Shown one piece after another: positions 60,939 through 64,000 of a DNA stretch of 64,000 nt. Within the stretch, counting starts at the first letter, position 1, and each line of letters opens with the position of its first letter. The notes below the pieces were generated by a model, which ran no database searches, had not been told where the DNA came from, and worked only from the letters and a program-made list of their open reading frames with translations. Source of the DNA: Unio delphinus (taxonomy: Eukaryota; Mollusca; Bivalvia; Unionida; Unionidae); assembly GCA_029339505.1 (NCBI GenBank), contig JAQISU010000155.1:21308501-21372500 (forward strand), given 5' to 3'. The translations under genes were made by a program, and so were the position numbers.

Positions 60939-63472
60939 TAGAAGTGAGTCAAGATCTTGTGATACGTTTTATTAATCCCTAAATGACCAACCAAAGGAGT
61001 TTCATGGGCCAGATTAAGTATTTCCTGTCTGTAAGGTTTTGGAACTACTATTTGATAGTTCACTGACCACTCATCACCAACAGGTACCTCGGAAGGTCTC
61101 CATTTTCTCATAAGAATTCCATTTTTAATGAAATAACAGACAGGAACTTCAGTAACTTCAGTCTCATCTATGACCCTTTGAGACAAACAGGAGATCTCAG
61201 GATCTTTTTCCTGTTCGACGACAAGTGACTGTCGTTTATCACCCTGATTAAGAGAATGAGTTATTAAAAGAGGATCACTATGATCAATACCTTCTGATTG
61301 ATCTAAACCAAGAGTAAAAGTGATCTCATCAAAACCCTGACCTATACAAGCGCCAGTTGAAGGAATGCTGGCTTCTGTAACATCACTCTCAAAATCATCA
61401 CCCTGATTAGAATGAAGAGAATGAGTTGTCAAAAGAGGATCACTATGATCAATACCTTCTGATTGATCCAAACCAAGAGTAAAAGTGACCTCATCAAAAG
61501 CCTGACCTATACTAGTGTCAGATAAGGGAATACTGCCCTTTTCAACTTCATTCTCAAGAGCTTTCTTTACCATAGCTCTAATAACTGTACAAGCTTGAAA
61601 TATATCAGGGATTTCTTTTTCAATTGGATCAACTTTCTGATCCAAATTAGGCTTGTCAGTCACAAGTGGATTAACCACAACCTTGTCTCCAGCTAAGTCG
61701 TTGCCTAGCAATAAATCTATTCCCTCAACAGGTAAAACCGAGACTGTTCCGATTGTCACAGGTCCTGATACTAAGTCTGATGACAAATTTACACAATGGA
61801 GAGGAACATTAACAACGCCGCATTCTACTCCCTGAATAAGAACACTTTCATTAGAAGAAGACTTCTCAGAAAAAGGCAAAGTACCTGATAATAAAAGACT
61901 CTGAGAGGCTCCTGTGTCCCTTAAAATTTTTACAGGGGTGGGATTGGCTGAATCACCCAAGAGTGATATAGAACCCTTCGATATGAATGGTTCATAATTC
62001 TCCATATCAAAATCAGACTGGGATTTATTAGACCCAACAACTGTATTGCTTTCAATACATGACTGTGACCTTGACCTCTTGGAAATAAGAGCATTTGGAA
62101 CAGGTCTATCTTGATTCTGATGCCTATTTTTCAATTTGTAGCAATCAGAAATAACGTGTCTTTTTTTCTTGCAAAAGTTACACGTCGGAAGAGACAAGGA
62201 TCCAGAATCAAACTTCTCTGAAGTCTGATTTTTGAAAGTTGTGTTAGTTTGAGTTTTAGAAGGGCTTGAATTAGGCGGAAATACTTTTCTGCCATTAAAT
62301 TGTTGAGTAGAAGTCTTGTTAACAAAAGAAACTTTATGTGTCAAAGAATATTCGTCAGCAGCTCGAGCAGCATTTTCCAAGGTTTCAATTTGATGCTCCT
62401 CAAGATAAGTTTTAACATCACTATGAACACAGTTTTTGAACTCTTCAATTAATATAATTTGCTTGAGATTTTGATAATCTTGCTCGACTTTCTTGGCTAA
62501 ACACCATCTATCAAACAACTGTTCTTTTTGTCTAGCGAATTCGACATGAGTTTGTCCAGCTTCTTTTCTGTAATTTCTAAATTTTTGCCTATAAGCTTCA
62601 GGGACTAACTCATAACCTCTTAAAATGCATTCTTTAACTACGTCATAATCACCACTTTGCTGAACAGACAGTGAAATGTAAATCTCACTAGCCTTACCAG
62701 TAATTACACATTGTAGTAACTGAGTCCAATTCTCTCTTGGCCACTTTAAATTTTCTGCAACTTTTTCAAAAAGAATAAAACATTTGTCTACTTCTTTTTC
62801 TTTGAAAGGGGGCACTAATCTAATATTCCTTGCTAAATCAAAATTTTGATTTGATGTATGATGGTGATTCTCACTTGCCAACTCTAATTCTTTCATTTTA
62901 CACTGATATTCCTTTTCTTCCTTCTCTCGCTCTCTCTCAATTCGCATCTGCTCTCTCTGTAATTCAAATTGTCTCTCTCTCTCCTCTTTTTCAAATTGTA
63001 ATTGCTTTTCTTTCTCTCTTTCCTGTAATTCCAGCTTCTTCAACTCTAATTCAGATTGCAATTGTCTTTCTTTCTCCCTTTCTTGTCTCTCTCTTTCTTC
63101 CTTTTCAGATTGTAACTGTCTCTCTTTCTCCTCTCTCTCTTTATCAATCCGCATTTGCTCTTTTTGTAATTCAATTTGTTTCTCTTTCTCCTCTCTCTCA
63201 ATCCGCATTTGCTCTTTTTGCAATTCAATTTGTTTCTCTTTATCCCTTTCCTGAAACTCCAGCTTCTTTAACTCTAATTCCATCTGGAATTTTAATTCTA
63301 ATTCCTTTAATTTTATGTCAGAGTCTGATGCAGACTTACTGAGTGGAATCAAAGCACTTTGTTCCAAAACATCCTGTTCTACCAAATACTGGACCAAAAT
63401 CTTTTTGATATCTTGTTTCGTTAAAGAAGCCTTCACTTCGGAAAGATCGTATTTTCTGGCAAGTTGAACCAA
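60875..63472 (-). CDS. Retrotransposon gag-protease-integrase (N-terminal) polyprotein
   Basis: The open frame is 865 codons. Residues 1-60 are the gag N-terminus. About 70-215 is a charged helix built from repeats rich in Glu, Lys, Arg and Gln. A gag core follows, around residues 240-395. A CCHC zinc knuckle (C-x2-C-x4-H-x4-C) begins CNFCKKKRHVISDC near residue 440. The protease has the RDTGAS active-site motif and later a LLGNDLAG segment. A linker with a tandem duplication leads to the HxxxLVGHLG part of the integrase zinc finger. The true start appears to be the ATG at 63545, in another frame: an A-run near 63481-63487 has one base too many, so the frame is broken there. The frame also shifts near 60935, inside the integrase finger. 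Confidence 0.85.
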   Translation of the reverse strand: MVQLARKYDLSEVKASLTKQDIKKILVQYLVEQDVLEQSALIPLSKSASDSDIKLKELELKFQMELELKKLEFQERDKEKQIELQKEQMRIEREEKEKQIELQKEQMRIDKEREEKERQLQSEKEERERQEREKERQLQSELELKKLELQEREKEKQLQFEKEERERQFELQREQMRIEREREKEEKEYQCKMKELELASENHHHTSNQNFDLARNIRLVPPFKEKEVDKCFILFEKVAENLKWPRENWTQLLQCVITGKASEIYISLSVQQSGDYDVVKECILRGYELVPEAYRQKFRNYRKEAGQTHVEFARQKEQLFDRWCLAKKVEQDYQNLKQIILIEEFKNCVHSDVKTYLEEHQIETLENAARAADEYSLTHKVSFVNKTSTQQFNGRKVFPPNSSPSKTQTNTTFKNQTSEKFDSGSLSLPTCNFCKKKRHVISDCYKLKNRHQNQDRPVPNALISKRSRSQSCIESNTVVGSNKSQSDFDMENYEPFISKGSISLLGDSANPTPVKILRDTGASQSLLLSGTLPFSEKSSSNESVLIQGVECGVVNVPLHCVNLSSDLVSGPVTIGTVSVLPVEGIDLLLGNDLAGDKVVVNPLVTDKPNLDQKVDPIEKEIPDIFQACTVIRAMVKKALENEVEKGSIPLSDTSIGQAFDEVTFTLGLDQSEGIDHSDPLLTTHSLHSNQGDDFESDVTEASIPSTGACIGQGFDEITFTLGLDQSEGIDHSDPLLITHSLNQGDKRQSLVVEQEKDPEISCLSQRVIDETEVTEVPVCYFIKNGILMRKWRPSEVPVGDEWSVNYQIVVPKPYRQEILNLAHETPLVGHLGINKTYHKILTHFYWQKSKVMLPNTVDLVILVKW
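61239..61545 (-). repeat. Tandem duplication inside the polyprotein linker
   Basis: Two copies of about 150 bp each encode FDEVTFTLGLDQSEGIDHSD and FDEITFTLGLDQSEGIDHSD, followed by PLLxTHSL. The copies are in frame and differ by a few substitutions and small indels. Confidence 0.9.
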
Positions 63473-63545
63473 CTCGTCTTTTTTTGAAAAGAGCTAATTG
63501 CTCCTGGGTAGGATTAGAAAGAAATATTTCTACCTTAGATGTCAT
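63473..63545 (-). pseudogene. Gag start segment in shifted frame
   Basis: The ATG at 63545 opens MTSKVEIFLSNPTQEQLALF, a plausible gag start. A seven-base A run then puts the rest of gag out of frame. The reading moves into the long frame only if the run is one base shorter. Confidence 0.7.
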
Positions 63546-63639
63546 TTTGATACAAGCGTGTCAGTCAAACTAAAGATTTAAAATTCTCAAAAACTAGGGG
63601 AAATTCAAATTTAAATTCAAATTTATCTCAAATTTCAAT

Positions 63640-63657
63640 CCCAGACGATAGCCACCA
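63640..63657 (-). other. Primer-binding site candidate
   Basis: On the minus strand TGGTGGCTATCGTCTGGG starts 7 bases after the 5' LTR. It begins with TGG, as needed to pair with a tRNA 3' CCA end. The tRNA type was not decided. Confidence 0.6.
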
Positions 63658-63664
63658 ATTTCTA

Positions 63665-64000
63665 TGTTACGTGCTTAGGCTCGAATAAGCAGCAACACAG
63701 AAAGAGTGAAAACTAACAAGCTTGTATAACTTTAACAATGATTTTATTAAGTACAATTATTTTCATAAAATAAATAAACTTACAGTTTTAGAGAATCAAA
63801 TCCAACATTAATCCAATATAGAATTCACAAAAATAATCCACTAATGGAATTGTAAGAGTCCTGATAAATAAATGTTCTAATAATTCCAAGTTCGAATCTT
63901 GACGATGTAATCCAAAATGGCTGACAATGTCACGTGACGCAGTTCTTGTTTTTAAATCATCCAGATGAAATTATGAAACATTATGTCCTTTTTCCAAATA
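63665..64000 (-). repeat. 5' LTR, truncated by window end
   Basis: Its first 336 bp match 58705-59040 with three substitutions (near 63814, 63883 and 63889). The rest lies beyond the window. Confidence 0.93.

Larger units (their letters stand above)
58705..64000 (-). mobile_element. Ty3/gypsy LTR retrotransposon with IN before RT (Gmr1-like), 5' LTR cut by window
   Basis: Direct repeats at 58705 and 63665 flank a minus-strand coding region. Domains in transcription order are charged gag, CCHC knuckle, aspartic protease, integrase zinc finger, start and end pieces of integrase, then an RT fragment. Integrase before RT is the order I know from Gmr1-like gypsy elements. The element inserted into a 35-bp minisatellite. 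It is defective: frameshifts, a missing integrase core, a degraded RT and no visible RNase H. The two LTRs differ at 3 of 336 compared bases, so the insertion is young. Confidence 0.88.

Noticed and set aside
62830..63342. 170-codon hydrophobic ORF on the + strand
   Set aside because: It is the antisense of the charged gag helix; the complement of Glu/Lys codons yields Leu/Phe/Ser-rich reading.

Overview
The window is AT-rich animal nuclear DNA. It shows GT-AG introns, tRNA-derived SINEs, dense minisatellites and an LTR retrotransposon. The SINE types and the retroelement suggest a lophotrochozoan, most likely a bivalve mollusc. That placement is inference from repeat style and protein similarity, not a database match.

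One host gene explains nearly all the real coding sequence: the 3' half of an afadin (AFDN / canoe) gene on the + strand. Ten exons between 13966 and 48069 join in a single frame to 5007 nt (1668 codons plus stop). They encode most of the PDZ domain, a very large extra exon of 430 codons, a proline-rich exon that ends in the conserved afadin SPWDRDAKEK segment, a charged coiled-coil region and the conserved C-terminus. The window opens inside a long intron (at least 13.9 kb), so the N-terminal domains and the first PDZ strands lie upstream, outside the window.

The introns and the 3' flank are dominated by tandem arrays with periods of 17 to about 90 bp, roughly a fifth of the window. The largest is a 48-bp array at 16618-19120, about 52 copies, with a 384-bp higher-order period. 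On the minus strand it stays open as a 16-residue repeat for 841 codons, and its recurrent variants all fall on third codon positions of that frame. Interspersed elements include two tRNA-derived SINE families (several copies with clear target-site duplications), a roughly 200-bp inverted-repeat MITE-like family, a piggyBac-like element with TTAA ends (45067-46495) and an older repeat pair in two neighbouring introns.

From 58705 to the window end lies a young Ty3/gypsy LTR retrotransposon on the minus strand. Its 844-bp 3' LTR is complete and its 5' LTR is cut by the window edge; they differ at 3 of 336 comparable bases. Its domain order is gag, protease, integrase, then reverse transcriptase, the Gmr1-like order rather than the usual gypsy order. 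It is defective: frameshifted near the gag start and in the integrase zinc finger, most of the integrase core is missing, and the RT is degraded.
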